Shown here in pieces: positions 8,087 to 17,164 of a DNA stretch of 64,000 nucleotides (position 1 is its first letter; every line of letters starts with the position of its first letter). Source of the DNA: Frateuria_A sp035944355. Lineage in GTDB: Bacteria; Pseudomonadota; Gammaproteobacteria; Xanthomonadales; Rhodanobacteraceae. Location of the stretch: contig NZ_DASZBH010000015.1 in NCBI RefSeq assembly GCF_035944355.1, positions 8,250 to 72,249 on the forward strand, in the 5' to 3' direction. The translations under genes and the position numbers were made by a program. Under the pieces are notes generated by a model. It was not told where the DNA came from. It did no database searches and worked only from the letters and a program-made list of their open reading frames with translations.

Positions 8087-8542
8087 ATGCCCGACTACCG
8101 CAAGACGCCCGAGGCGCTCGCCCGCCTCACGCCCGAGCAGTTCCGCGTGACCCAGCAGAACGGTACCGAGCGGCCGTTCGACAACGCCTTCAACGAACAC
8201 CGCGAGCCGGGCCTGTACGTGGACGTCGTATCGGGCGAGCCGCTGTTCACCTCGCTGGACAAGTTCGACAGCCATTGCGGCTGGCCGAGCTTCAGCCGCC
8301 CGGTCGAGCCGGCGCACGTGATCGAGAAGCGCGACCTCACCCACGGCATGGTGCGCACCGAGGTGCGCTCCAGCCACGGCGACAGCCACCTCGGCCACGT
8401 CTTCCCTGATGGCCCGCGCGAGACCGGCGGCCTGCGCTATTGCATCAACTCCGCCTCGCTGCGGTTCGTGCCGCTGGATGACCTGGAGCGCGAGGGCTAC
8501 GGCGAGTACCGCAAGCTGTTCGCCCGGGAGGCCGAGTCATGA
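8087..8542 (+). CDS. msrB: Peptide-methionine (R)-S-oxide reductase
   Basis: Reduces the R epimer of methionine sulfoxide in oxidised proteins. 151 residues. The SelR fold is shown by KFDSHCGWPSF, the SSHGDSHLGHVF block and RYCINSASLRF, whose Cys is catalytic. The two CxxC pairs of the zinc-binding subgroup are absent (YVDVVSGEPLF replaces the first). His in SHCGWP and the SHGDSHLGH region form the active site. The ATG at 8087 matches the family start MPDYRK. The 3' end overlaps msrA by 4 bases (ATGA), giving a two-gene unit that repairs both epimers. Confidence 0.95.
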   Translation: MPDYRKTPEALARLTPEQFRVTQQNGTERPFDNAFNEHREPGLYVDVVSGEPLFTSLDKFDSHCGWPSFSRPVEPAHVIEKRDLTHGMVRTEVRSSHGDSHLGHVFPDGPRETGGLRYCINSASLRFVPLDDLEREGYGEYRKLFAREAES

Positions 8543-9045
8543 GCGAACGGGCCATCCTTGCCGGCGGCTGCTTCTGGGGCGTGCAGGAACTGTTGCGCCA
8601 GCAGCCGGGCGTGATCTCCACCCGCGTGGGCTATTCCGGCGGCGACGTGCCGAACGCGACCTACCGCAACCATGGCAGCCACGCCGAGGCGGTGGAGATC
8701 GTTTTCGACCCGCAGCGCATCGGTTACCGCCAGTTGCTGGAGTTCTTCTTCCAGATCCACGACCCGAGCACGCCCAATCGCCAGGGCAACGACCGCGGCA
8801 GCAGCTACCGCTCGGCGATCTTCTACACCAGCGAGGAGCAGCGGCGCATCGCCCGGGACACCATCGCCGACGTGGACGCCTCCGGCCTGTGGCCCGGCAA
8901 GGTGGTGACCGAAGTCGAACCGGCCGGCGATTTCTGGGAGGCCGAGCCCGAGCACCAGGACTACCTGCAGCATTACCCCACCGGCTACACCTGCCACTTC
9001 GTGCGGCCCGGCTGGAAGCTGCCCCGGCGCGCCGAAGCGGACTGA
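8539..9045 (+). CDS. msrA: Peptide-methionine (S)-S-oxide reductase
   Basis: Reduces the S epimer of methionine sulfoxide. 168 residues with the catalytic motif GGCFWG (Cys 11), GYSGG, HAEAVEI and the HDPSTPNRQGNDRGSSYRS block. No leader is seen, so the enzyme is cytosolic. It is coupled to msrB through an ATGA overlap; together the pair repairs oxidised protein methionines. Confidence 0.96.
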   Translation: MSERAILAGGCFWGVQELLRQQPGVISTRVGYSGGDVPNATYRNHGSHAEAVEIVFDPQRIGYRQLLEFFFQIHDPSTPNRQGNDRGSSYRSAIFYTSEEQRRIARDTIADVDASGLWPGKVVTEVEPAGDFWEAEPEHQDYLQHYPTGYTCHFVRPGWKLPRRAEAD

Positions 9046-9201
9046 GACGGCGCGCGGCACGGCCTTTCACGGCCTCTTGAGGACCGCCCCGGTATCACGC
9101 GCGGTCTGCTTGCCGTGGGCGGGGACGACCCTGGTGACGCCCGCTCAGGCGCATCCGCAGGTCATCCGCCCTGCCCGGTCGTCCACCGTAAGGATCGCAG
9201 G

Positions 9202-10275
9202 ATGCCTCTCTCGCCCACATCGCTCAAGAACTCCACTGCCGCGGCCGCCGCGCGGGTCTTCACGGAGCTGCGCCAGATCCATTCCAACCACCAGGCGCAC
9301 ACGGTGCTTCGCGCCGTGGAGCGCCAGCGCGGGCCGACCGACAAGACGCTGGTCCGTCGCGCGGACGAGTACGCGCGGGAGGTGCTGGGTAGCGCCCGCT
9401 ACGCGCCCTGGCTGCAGGTCTACACCGCCGTCAGCGGCGGCTTCCGCGAGGGTTGGATCCCGGACAACTACTACGGCCTGGTGGTCGATCCGCTCAAGGG
9501 CGGCGAGGTGGCCAAGGTCGCTTTGGTCAAGTCTTTCACCAACCGCATCCTGGACACCGAGGCGCTGCCCGACCTGGCCTACGTGATCGACGGCATCTAC
9601 TACGCGCGCGACTACCGTCCGGTCTCGGCGGCCGAGCTGGTCGACATCCTGTTCGCCCAGGACGAGCGCACCGTGTTCAAGGCCGACAACTCCTACCAGG
9701 GCCGCAGCGTGACCTTCATGACGCGCGCGGACTTCCCTGCCGGCGGCCAGCTCCGGCTTCCGGACGGCGTGTTCCAGGCGCCGATCCACCAGCACGATTT
9801 CTTCGCCGCGATGAGCCCGCGCTCCACCGCGACGCTGCGCATCACCACGGCGCGCGAGCTCGACGGCCGCATCGCAGTGAAGGCCGCCTACCTGCGCCTG
9901 GGCCGCGCCAGCGACGACATCGTGAGCTGCCGCAGCCACGTGCGCGTGGCCGTGGATGCCGCGCACGGCACGCTGGGCGACACCGGCTACCTGCACGACT
10001 GGCAGCGCACGGAAACCCACCCCGACACCGGCTTCCGCTTCGCCGGCCAGGCGATCCCGCGCTACGAGGAAGCGGCAGCGCTGTGCAAGACGCTGCACCA
10101 GAGCTGCCCGCACATGCTCTGCCTGGGCTGGGACCTGTGCATCGACCAGCAGGAGCGGCCGCGCATCATGGAATGGAACGCGCGCTACAACGACATCAAG
10201 TTCTCCGAGGCGACCACCGGCCCCTGCTTCCGCGGGCTGGGCTGGGAGCACTTGTGGCGGCGCGAGGCCGCCTGA
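9202..10275 (+). CDS. ATP-grasp protein, sugar-transfer-associated type
   Basis: 357 residues. The middle and end show ATP-grasp features: FKADNSYQGRSVTFM (nucleotide-binding Lys and Gly-rich loop), a central acidic stretch, and LGWDLCIDQQERPRIMEWNARYN with the Asp, Glu and Asn that bind Mg-ATP. The overall look resembles the ATP-grasp family found beside sugar-transfer genes (Pfam ATPgrasp_ST), which ligates an unknown carboxylate to an unknown nucleophile. No polysaccharide genes flank it here. The ATG at 9202 follows AGGATCGCAGG and starts MPLSPTSLK; the frame is open from 9115. Confidence 0.65.
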   Translation: MPLSPTSLKNSTAAAAARVFTELRQIHSNHQAHTVLRAVERQRGPTDKTLVRRADEYAREVLGSARYAPWLQVYTAVSGGFREGWIPDNYYGLVVDPLKGGEVAKVALVKSFTNRILDTEALPDLAYVIDGIYYARDYRPVSAAELVDILFAQDERTVFKADNSYQGRSVTFMTRADFPAGGQLRLPDGVFQAPIHQHDFFAAMSPRSTATLRITTARELDGRIAVKAAYLRLGRASDDIVSCRSHVRVAVDAAHGTLGDTGYLHDWQRTETHPDTGFRFAGQAIPRYEEAAALCKTLHQSCPHMLCLGWDLCIDQQERPRIMEWNARYNDIKFSEATTGPCFRGLGWEHLWRREAA

Positions 10276-10431
10276 CGTCCGGGCGGGGTGTCGATTCGGC
10301 CATCGCCGGTTCGTCGCGATGGGTAGTCCCGGAATCGGTGCGTCGCCAGCCGGCCTTGGCCGGCGCCACGTCGATGCCTGGACTTCCCTAAAGCGCAGGC
10401 ATCCCGCCTGAGCGCAATGCAGGAGGACCCC

Positions 10432-10788
10432 ATGTCTTACATCGATGGATTCGTCATCGCCGTGCCCACGGCCAACAAGCAGCAGTTCGTCGACCACGCC
10501 AGGCGTTTCGACGCCTTGTTCCTGGAGTTCGGCGCGACCCGCATCTGCGAGAACTGGGGCGACGACGTGCCCGATGGCAAGCTCACCGACTTCCGCCGCG
10601 CCGTGCAGGCCACGGCGGAGGAGACGGTTGTGTTCTCGTGGATCGAATGGCCGGACAAGGCCACCCGCGACGCCGGCATGAAGAAGATCATGGAGGACCC
10701 GCGCATCGGCCCCGACACCCCCATGCCGTTCGACGGCAAGCGGATGATCTTCGGCGGGTTCGCGCCCGTGGTGACGTTGGGAAGGTAG
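10432..10788 (+). CDS. DUF1428-family protein
   Basis: 118 residues, a dimeric alpha/beta-barrel-like small protein of unknown activity. Family features: MSYIDGFVIAVPTANKQQF start, a central NWGDDVPDGKLTDFRRAV block, and the WIEWPDKATRDAG and MPFDGKRMIFGGF motifs. AGGAGG lies about 5 bases before the ATG at 10432. Monocistronic by appearance. Confidence 0.9.
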   Translation: MSYIDGFVIAVPTANKQQFVDHARRFDALFLEFGATRICENWGDDVPDGKLTDFRRAVQATAEETVVFSWIEWPDKATRDAGMKKIMEDPRIGPDTPMPFDGKRMIFGGFAPVVTLGR

Positions 10789-10802
10789 CTGCGCGCTCCG
10801 GC

Positions 10803-10920
10803 CCTCCTCCATCCGCCTTCGGGCACCTTCCCCCGTAAACGGAGGAAGGGCCTTGCCGCGAGACCCTGCTACCGAATCGCCCCCCCGCGAACGCGGGGAG
10901 GTGCCGCCAGGCGGATGGAG
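10803..10920. repeat. Pair of inverted REP-like intergenic repeats
   Basis: Two related copies face each other in the gap between DUF1428 and the TMEM175-like gene. Copy A (10803-10850) reads ctccatccgccttcgggcac then a CCCCCGTAAACGGAGG stem; copy B (10880-10920), on the other strand, reads ctccatccgcctggcggcac then a CCCCGCGTTCGCGGGG stem. Short paired elements of this shape are typical of REP/BIME elements. The rest of the 342-bp gap holds no gene I can support. Confidence 0.6.
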
Positions 10921-11130
10921 TCGCTCCGGCCTCAGCCCATCAACCAGCCCGGCGGCGCCTGCCATGCGATCGGCAGCGCAGTGCCGCCATCGATCGCCAC
11001 CTGCAAGGCGCCGACCATGATCCAGGCCGCTGAGGGCGATTCCCGCGATGGGCGCAGCGCGGTCGGCACCAGCCCGCGCCGCCCGGCCGGTAGCAAGAAC
11101 CCGGCGCCTCGGCCGCGCCGCGCGAGCCGG

Positions 11131-11712
11131 CTATCCGGCGATGGCGTCTTCGATGCGCCGGTCCGGGATCAGCCACATCACCGCCACCGCCGCGTAGAGC
11201 AGCTGCCCGATCCATGCGGCCTGCCAGGTCAGGGCGATGCCCAGCGCATAGATCGCCGGCGAGAGCTTGCCTTTCCAGTCGCTGCCGATCGCCCGCCGCA
11301 ACATCGAGTGACTGCCCTCCAGGCCGATCAGCTTGCGCTGCAGCAACCAGTAGGCCACCGCCGCCATCAGCAGCACGACGCCGTAGGCCGCGGTGGGCGC
11401 GGCGGCGAAATGGTTCTCGCCCATCCAGGCGGTGGCGAAGGGGAACAGCGAGAGCCAGAACAGCAGGTGCAGGTTGGCCCACAGTGCGCCGCCCGAGATC
11501 CGCTGGCTCGCGGCGAGCAGGTGATGGTGGTTGTTCCAGTAGATGCCCACGTAGATGAAGCTCAGCACGTAGCTGAGCAGCACCGGCAGCAGCGGCAGCA
11601 GTGCCGCCGGAGTGCTCTCGTGCGGCACCTTCAACTCCAGCACCATGATGGTGATGATGATCGCGATCACCCCGTCGCTGAATGCTTCCAGCCGGCCCTT
11701 GCCCATCACCAT
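11131..11712 (-). CDS. TMEM175-like (DUF1211) integral membrane protein
   Basis: 193 residues with the signature RLEAFSDGVIAIIITIMVLE near the N terminus; the FSDG motif defines the bacterial TMEM175 family, whose members form potassium-permeable channels. About six membrane segments are visible, including LLSYVLSFIYVGIYW with a following NNHHH, and a segment ending near WLIPDRR. Ion selectivity is inferred from family. It overlaps the 3' end of the upstream AraC gene by 7 bases. Confidence 0.85.
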   Translation of the reverse strand: MVMGKGRLEAFSDGVIAIIITIMVLELKVPHESTPAALLPLLPVLLSYVLSFIYVGIYWNNHHHLLAASQRISGGALWANLHLLFWLSLFPFATAWMGENHFAAAPTAAYGVVLLMAAVAYWLLQRKLIGLEGSHSMLRRAIGSDWKGKLSPAIYALGIALTWQAAWIGQLLYAAVAVMWLIPDRRIEDAIAG

Positions 11713-12551
11713 CTCCGTTTGCCCAGGGTGGGCGCCACGATGCGGCCGCCGGCGCGGTAGGCGCCGGGGCTGACTCCCAGCCAGCGGCGGAAGCTGCCGT
11801 GAAAGCTGGACAGGTCACCGAAGCCGGACTCCAGCGCGACTTCGGCCACCGGCGCACCGGTCCGGCGCAGCAGCCGTGCGGCCCGTTCCAGCCGCGCGCG
11901 CAGCACGTAACGGTGCGGCGTCGTGCCCACCACCCGGGTGAAGCTGCGCAGGAAGTGGTACGGACTCATCGCCGCCTCCGCCGCCAGTTGCACGAGCGGC
12001 AAGGGGTCGGCCAGCCGCCCTTCGATGTGGCGCACGGCCTCGGCGATGCGCCGCTCCTCCCGCGCACCGACGCGGGCGTCGCCCGGGCGGCTCTCGGCCA
12101 GCGCCTCGACCGCAGCGCCGGCGAAACCGAAGGCCAGCTCCTCCAGCGCGTCGGCGTCCTGCTCGGTGCCCAGACCGCTGACGTAGCGCAGCAGGCCGGG
12201 CAGCGGCGGCAGCCGCGGCAGCGCGAAGGTGTCGCGGCGCGCACCCGGCACCGCGGCGACGATCTCGCGCCAGCGCGCGCCGTCGAACTGCACGGACAGG
12301 CAGCGGTCGCCGCGGCCGTGCTCGTGGCCGCACTCGAAACACTGCCCCTCGTTGCCCAGCAGCACCGCGCCGGGCGCGAGCAGCGCACGGCCGGCCGGCG
12401 AGCGGTACTGGAAGTGGCCGGACACCACGGCGGCCAGGCACACCGCGCCGTGGCGTTCCTCGAACACGGCGTCGTCCGGGCCGGCCGTGCAGTGCACGTG
12501 CGTCACCCGCCATCCCGGCCCGGAGGCCAGCCGTGTGGTTGCCATCGCCAT
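11706..12551 (-). CDS. AraC-family transcriptional regulator
   Basis: About 281 residues. The C-terminal third holds two helix-turn-helix motifs: IEGRLADPLPLVQLAAEAAMSPYHFLRSF, then VAEVALESGFGDLSSFHGSFRRWLGVSP, the classic AraC signature. The N-terminal cupin-like part contains a cluster of Cys/His (NEGQCFECGHEHGRG) that could bind metal or sense a ligand. The start at 12551 or 12545 (MAMATTR) is chosen over 12632. It overlaps the TMEM175-like gene and probably forms an operon with it; the gene at 12635 diverges. Confidence 0.88.
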   Translation of the reverse strand: MAMATTRLASGPGWRVTHVHCTAGPDDAVFEERHGAVCLAAVVSGHFQYRSPAGRALLAPGAVLLGNEGQCFECGHEHGRGDRCLSVQFDGARWREIVAAVPGARRDTFALPRLPPLPGLLRYVSGLGTEQDADALEELAFGFAGAAVEALAESRPGDARVGAREERRIAEAVRHIEGRLADPLPLVQLAAEAAMSPYHFLRSFTRVVGTTPHRYVLRARLERAARLLRRTGAPVAEVALESGFGDLSSFHGSFRRWLGVSPGAYRAGGRIVAPTLGKRRW

Positions 12552-12634
12552 CGGCGAAACATAGCAATTTTTCCCACGCGCCCGTGCGCTGCCGGCGCCT
12601 ATCGTGCGGGCCTGCAAACCCAGGGAGGACACGC

Positions 12635-13114
12635 ATGAACCGCTTCATCCCCGCGCTGCTGGCGCCCGGCCCCGCCGAGGACCGCGCCGACGCCATGGCG
12701 ACCTACGGCTGGCTGGTCGGCGACTGGCGCTTCGACGCCACGATGTTCGTCGACGGCCAGGCCACGCCGGTGCAAGGCGGCGAGATCCATGCCGCCTGGG
12801 TGCTCGAAGGCCGCGCCGTGCAGGACGTGTGGATACTGCCCGGCTGCTTCGCCGGCACCACCCTGCGCGTATACGACCCCAGCCTCGACGCCTGGCACAT
12901 CGTATGGAGCGATCCGCTGCGCCAGTACTACAACCGCCAGCTCGGCCGCCGCGAAGGCGCACGCATCGTGCAGGAAGGCACGGACGCCGCCGGCGACGCC
13001 ACGCGCTGGAGTTTCGAAGGCATCGCCGCCGACCGCTTCCGCTGGCTCGGCGAACGCCGTGGCGCCGATGGCGCCTGGCAACGGGTCGCCGACTCCGCGG
13101 TACGCCGCGCCTGA
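12635..13114 (+). CDS. DUF1579-like small protein
   Basis: 159 residues, soluble, no signal peptide. The pattern YGWLVGDWRFDATMFVDG, then GEIHAAWVLEGRAVQDVW and TLRVYDPSLDAWHIVW, is that of lipocalin-like or DUF1579 proteins, a small beta-barrel of unknown ligand. GGGAGG precedes the ATG at 12635. It diverges from the AraC gene. The next gene starts 27 bases downstream and may be co-transcribed. Confidence 0.7.
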   Translation: MNRFIPALLAPGPAEDRADAMATYGWLVGDWRFDATMFVDGQATPVQGGEIHAAWVLEGRAVQDVWILPGCFAGTTLRVYDPSLDAWHIVWSDPLRQYYNRQLGRREGARIVQEGTDAAGDATRWSFEGIAADRFRWLGERRGADGAWQRVADSAVRRA

Positions 13115-13141
13115 CACTCAAGCAAACAGAAGGACCGAACG

Positions 13142-13509
13142 ATGATCGACCATCTCTCCCTGGGCGTGCGCGACCCGCCGCCAGCCGCCGTTTTTACGAC
13201 GCCGCGCTCGCTCCGCTCGGCTACCGCCGCCTCAGCGAGGGCGGCGGTTCGCTGGGCTACGGCAGCGACGCCGTCGTGCTGTGGCTGCTGCAGACCGACC
13301 ATCCGGTCGCTGCCGACCCGCGTTCCGGATTGCACGTCTGCCTGCGGGCGGGCGATGCGGCGGCCGTGGATGCATTCCACGCCGCGGCGCTGGCCCATGG
13401 CGGTCGCGACAACGGCGCGCCGGGCCTGCGGGCCGACTACGGCGCGGACTACTACGCCGCGTTCGTCAGCGATCCCGATGGCTACAGGCTGGAAGCCCAC
13501 GTGGCCTGA
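13142..13509 (+). pseudogene. VOC/glyoxalase-family gene with a frameshift
   Basis: The ATG at 13142 opens MIDHLSLGVRD, the normal start of a small VOC (glyoxalase/bleomycin-resistance) protein, but the frame is lost near 13172. The remainder, SRRFYDAALAPLGYRRLSEG through FVSDPDGYRLEAHVA, continues in another frame to the stop at 13507-13509. Adding one C in the run at about 13170-13173 (gacccgccg to gaccccgccg) restores a single frame of about 122 codons. It is a recent loss or a base-call error in a C run; the family is a divalent-metal dioxygenase/isomerase fold with unknown substrate. Confidence 0.75.
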
Positions 13510-13569
13510 TGCGCCTGGTCAGCCGGAGCCGACTTACGCACAATCGACGGACCTCATCGGGATAACGCC

Positions 13570-14229
13570 ATGGACGCAAGCTTCTGGCTCGAGCGCTGGC
13601 GCGAAGGCCGCACTGGCTTCCACCGCAACGATGTCATGCCGCTGCTGCGCAGGCACTGGCCTGCGCTGGAGGTACCGCGCGGCAGCCGCGTCCTGGTGCC
13701 GTTGGCCGGCAAGACGCTAGACATGGCCTGGCTGGCGGCACAGGGCCTGCGCGTGCTGGGCGTGGAACTGTCGCCGCTGGCGGTGCAGGCCTTCTTCGCC
13801 GAACACCGACTGCAGCCGCAGCGCCATGCCTCGCCCTGCGGCGAGCACTACGTCGCGGGCGACATCGAGATCATCCAGGGCGACGTGTTCGACCTGGACG
13901 ATGCGACCCTGGCCGGTTGCCGCGCCGTCTACGATCGCGCCGCGCTGATCGCGCTGCCCGCGCCGATGCGCAGGCGATACGCCCAATCGGTCTACGGGCG
14001 CCTGCCGGAAGCTTGCCGCGGCCTGCTGATCACGCTCGATTACCCGCCCGATGAAATGGACGGCCCACCCTTCGCCGTGCCGCCGACGGAAGTGCGGGAG
14101 CTTTACGGGCGCGACTGGCAGGTCGCGGCGCTGGAACACCGCGACATCTATGCCGACGATCCGGGCTGGGCCGAACAGGGCCTGAGCGCGATGGCTACCG
14201 ACGTCTTCCGGCTCGATCGCCGCGGATGA
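13570..14229 (+). CDS. tpm: Thiopurine S-methyltransferase
   Basis: 219 residues. The TPMT family is recognised from the start FWLERWREGRTGFHRNDVMPLL, then VLVPLAGKTLDMAWLAAQG (SAM-binding), VLGVELSPLAVQAFFAEH and VYDRAALIALP. Bacterial Tpm proteins methylate thiols and also tellurite or selenium compounds using SAM. Cytosolic. Monocistronic or last in a short unit. Confidence 0.93.
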   Translation: MDASFWLERWREGRTGFHRNDVMPLLRRHWPALEVPRGSRVLVPLAGKTLDMAWLAAQGLRVLGVELSPLAVQAFFAEHRLQPQRHASPCGEHYVAGDIEIIQGDVFDLDDATLAGCRAVYDRAALIALPAPMRRRYAQSVYGRLPEACRGLLITLDYPPDEMDGPPFAVPPTEVRELYGRDWQVAALEHRDIYADDPGWAEQGLSAMATDVFRLDRRG

Positions 14230-14247
14230 ACCCGCCGCGCCGAGGGC

Positions 14248-14715
14248 TCAGCTGGAATGGTCCAGGATGATCTTCCAGCCCTGCGCCGTCTTCTCCCACA
14301 GCAGCGAATACACGCCGTCGTCCTGCGCCGCCTCGCCGTGCGCCGTGCGATCCAGATGGAAGTGGCCGGTCACCGCCGCATAGCGCACCTCGCCATCGGC
14401 GCAAGGAAGCAGCCGCACGTCGATATCGGAAAAGGTGAGCCGGCCCATCTGCGCCTTGCCCGCGTAGTGCCGGCGGTAGCTTTCGAGAATGGCGCGGTAG
14501 CCCTTGCGGACGGAGCTGCCGACGAAGGTGGTGTCGGGCGCGTCCTTGTAGCCCTGCATGAAGGCATCGACGTCGGCACGGTTCCACGCTGCCTGCTGGG
14601 CGGCCATCACCTGGCGGATGGCCGCCGCCTCGTCGGCGCTGCCTGCGCCGAAGGCCGGCCCCATGGCGCATGCCAGCAGCAGGCCGCATGCGATCCAACG
14701 ACGTGTTCTGTACAT
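14248..14715 (-). CDS. Exported NTF2-like (DUF4440/YybH) protein
   Basis: 155 residues. Signal peptide MYRTRRWIACGLLLACAMGP with cleavage probably after AFGA, so periplasmic. The mature domain is an NTF2-like cone: EAAAIRQVMAAQQAAWNRADVDAFMQGY, TFVGSS, GYRAILESYRRHY, and SLLWEKTAQGWKIILDHSS. Proteins of this class may bind small ligands or have no known activity. Convergent with tpm. Confidence 0.82.
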   Translation of the reverse strand: MYRTRRWIACGLLLACAMGPAFGAGSADEAAAIRQVMAAQQAAWNRADVDAFMQGYKDAPDTTFVGSSVRKGYRAILESYRRHYAGKAQMGRLTFSDIDVRLLPCADGEVRYAAVTGHFHLDRTAHGEAAQDDGVYSLLWEKTAQGWKIILDHSS

Positions 14716-14978
14716 CGCCTGCTCCTGCCGCTCCGGATGAAGCGGCAGCCTAGCATCCGGCCCGGGATCTGCGTCCAGCCCGGTGGCTACGCTCGTGCCC
14801 GATCCCGTTGACACGTTCCGGCCGGAGCCATCAGCGACCGCAGGGTGTCCGTGGGCGATCCGCGTCGGTCGATACCACCGCTCCATGACCCGCGCTTGAT
14901 CCGCAGGTAACGCAAGGGAGCACACGCTTCGCCCGGGAACCCCGGAACTGGCCGTGCCGGTTGTTACGGGAGGTTGCC

Positions 14979-15533
14979 ATGCCCACTTCGATCGCCCCGT
15001 TCGTACTCGCCACCACACTCTTGGCCACTGGCGCAGTGCAAGCTGCCCACCCCGAGCCGGCCAGCGATGCCAAGCTCATCGCAAGCGCCATGCGTGCGGC
15101 GCCGGCAGGCGTCGCACCGCACGCCACCATCGTGGCCGTCGGCCCCGACGGCAGCATGCGCACCCTGCGCCAGGGCACCAATGGCTTCACCTGCATTCCC
15201 GATGCGCCCGCCACGCCCGGCCCCGACCCGATGTGCGCCGACAAGGCGGCGATGGCCTGGATGCACGCCTGGCTCACGCATACGACGCCGCCCGCCGGCC
15301 AGGTCGGATTGATGTACATGCTCGAAGGCGGCACCGATGCGAGCAACACCGATCCGTACGCCAAGACGCCCGGCGGGAATCACTGGATCAGGACCGGCCC
15401 GCACGTCATGGTGGTCGGCGCGGACGATGCCTTCTACGACCAGTACCCGAAACTGGCCGATCCCCAGACCAACGCGCCCTACGTCATGTGGGCGGGCACG
15501 CCCTACCGGCACCTGATGGTGCCTGTCCACTGA
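14979..15533 (+). CDS. Exported protein of unknown function
   Basis: 184 residues, with a signal peptide ending around ATGAVQA, so probably periplasmic. The mature part has KLIASAMRAAPAGVAPHATIV, then a GPDGSMRTLRQGTNGFTCIPD block and a late GPHVMVV and APYVMWAGTPY. The same order of motifs occurs in the minus-strand gene at 57005-57634 (AMALSAAPAELQKDAGVYV, then RNGFNCL, then YPPHVMVYAPF). The two proteins are therefore distant paralogues. GGGAGG lies 5 bases before the ATG at 14979. Confidence 0.78.
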   Translation: MPTSIAPFVLATTLLATGAVQAAHPEPASDAKLIASAMRAAPAGVAPHATIVAVGPDGSMRTLRQGTNGFTCIPDAPATPGPDPMCADKAAMAWMHAWLTHTTPPAGQVGLMYMLEGGTDASNTDPYAKTPGGNHWIRTGPHVMVVGADDAFYDQYPKLADPQTNAPYVMWAGTPYRHLMVPVH

Positions 15534-15692
15534 CGTACTTGCCGGGGGAATCGTGCAGCCGGGGCGGCCCAGGCTGCCGCGGATGAGACGGGCCACGCCC
15601 GATCGTGGCCCGAAGGCCAAGTTGTCGATCTTTGCGCTGGTCGTTCGTCGCAGGCATAAGGGGCACCGCAGCCCCGAACCTGGAGATGCGCA

Positions 15693-16172
15693 ATGACCGC
15701 CAAGAACACGATCTGCCTCTGGTACGACGGCGCCGCCCTGGAGGCCGCCACCTTCTACGCCAAGACGTTCCCCGACAGCGCCGTGGGCGCGGTCCATCGC
15801 GCGCCGGGCGATTATCCCGCCGGCAAACAGGGCGACGTATTGACCGTCGAGTTCACGGTCATGGGCATCCCGTGCCTGGGCCTGAACGGAGGCCCCGGGT
15901 TCCCGCAGACCGAGGCGTTCTCGTTCCAGGTGGCCACCGACGATCAGGCCGAAACCGACCGCCTGTGGGACGCGATCATCGGCAACGGCGGCCAGCCCAG
16001 CGCCTGCGGCTGGTGCAAGGACCGCTGGGGCCTTTCGTGGCAGATCACCCCGCGCGCGCTGACCGCCGCGGTCACGGATTCCGACCCGGCCGCGGCCAGG
16101 CGCGCGTTCGACGCCATGATGAACATGAGCAAGATCGACATCGCCACGATCGAGGCCGCGCGGCGCGGCTGA
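15693..16172 (+). CDS. VOC-family protein (PhnB/3-demethylubiquinone-methyltransferase-like fold)
   Basis: 159 residues. Start ICLWYDGAALEAATFYAKTFPDS, then DVLTVEFTVMGIPCLGLNGGP and a GWCKDRWGLSWQITP block, all standard for the PhnB-like (Pfam 3-dmu-9_3-mt) group. Despite old names, these are VOC-fold proteins of unknown activity, not methyltransferases. GGAG lies upstream of the ATG. Confidence 0.88.
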   Translation: MTAKNTICLWYDGAALEAATFYAKTFPDSAVGAVHRAPGDYPAGKQGDVLTVEFTVMGIPCLGLNGGPGFPQTEAFSFQVATDDQAETDRLWDAIIGNGGQPSACGWCKDRWGLSWQITPRALTAAVTDSDPAAARRAFDAMMNMSKIDIATIEAARRG

Positions 16173-16301
16173 AGCCGCACTGTGGCCAATGTGGACGAAC
16201 CCTGCGATCGGCATGGCGGACCGTGTGGCCCGGTACCGCTTGCCAGCCCGCACCCTGTCGCATGACGCCGCCGGCGTCGTGCCATCACCTGGAACCCATC
16301 G

Positions 16302-16961
16302 ATGACTCCCACCATCACCGCCTTCGAACATTCGCCCGATCGCGGCCAGGGGCTCGCGCGCGACATGCGCGTCCGCTGGGCGCTCGAGGAAGTGGGCCAG
16401 CCCTACGAGGTCCGGCTGCTCTCTTTCAAGGCCATGAAGGAGCCCGCGCACCGCGCGCTCCATCCGTTCGGGCAGATTCCCACCTATGAAGAAGGCGACC
16501 TGGTCCTGTTCGAGTCGGGCGCCATCGTGCTGCACCTGGCGCTACGCCACGCCGGCCTGCTGCCCGAGGACGCGGACGCCCGGGCGCGCGCCATCGCCTG
16601 GATGTTCGCCGCGCTCAACACCGTGGAAGGGCCGATCCTCGAGCTCCAGACGGCGAAGTTCGCCGAGGGCGACAAGCCCTGGTCCGAGCAACGCCTGCCG
16701 CTGATCAAGGACCGCATCCGCCAACGGCTGGGCGAGCTGTCGCTTCGGCTCGCCGACGCCGAGTGGCTGGATGGCGCCTTCAGCGCCGGCGACCTGATGA
16801 TGGTGGGCGTGCTGCTCCGGCTGAAGGCGTCCGGCCTGCTCGACGAGTACCCCAACCTCGCCGCCTATGTCGCCCGCGGCGAAGCGCGTCCCGCCTACAA
16901 GCGCGCGTTCGCCGCGCAGCTGGCGGTGTTTACGGGCGCGAATGCAAATGTAGGCGCGTAA
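16302..16961 (+). CDS. Glutathione S-transferase family protein
   Basis: 219 residues. The N-terminal thioredoxin-like domain contains MRVRWALEEVGQPYEVR, HPFGQIPTYEEGDLVLFESGAIVLHLA (the PxY turn and the ESxAI glutathione-binding motif). The C-terminal helical domain holds WLDGAFSAGDLMMVGVLLRL, with the N-capping Asp. Likely a detoxification enzyme acting on electrophiles, close to the bacterial GST used with stress genes. Confidence 0.92.
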   Translation: MTPTITAFEHSPDRGQGLARDMRVRWALEEVGQPYEVRLLSFKAMKEPAHRALHPFGQIPTYEEGDLVLFESGAIVLHLALRHAGLLPEDADARARAIAWMFAALNTVEGPILELQTAKFAEGDKPWSEQRLPLIKDRIRQRLGELSLRLADAEWLDGAFSAGDLMMVGVLLRLKASGLLDEYPNLAAYVARGEARPAYKRAFAAQLAVFTGANANVGA

Positions 16962-17164
16962 GCTCCCCCGTCAAGCAGACACTTCAAAGTAGAACCGCTG
17001 GCGGTTTGTCGACGGTATTCGGCGGGCGTCATGTCGCCAATTGATTCGCGAGCGCATTGCCCATCTCCGCAGTAGGATTTATCGTAGCTGGCGGCGCGCG
17101 GCGCGTGACTTCTTAACAGGGCATTACGAGCCGGCGAACTGCAAGAATTAGGGAAGGGGCGAAC

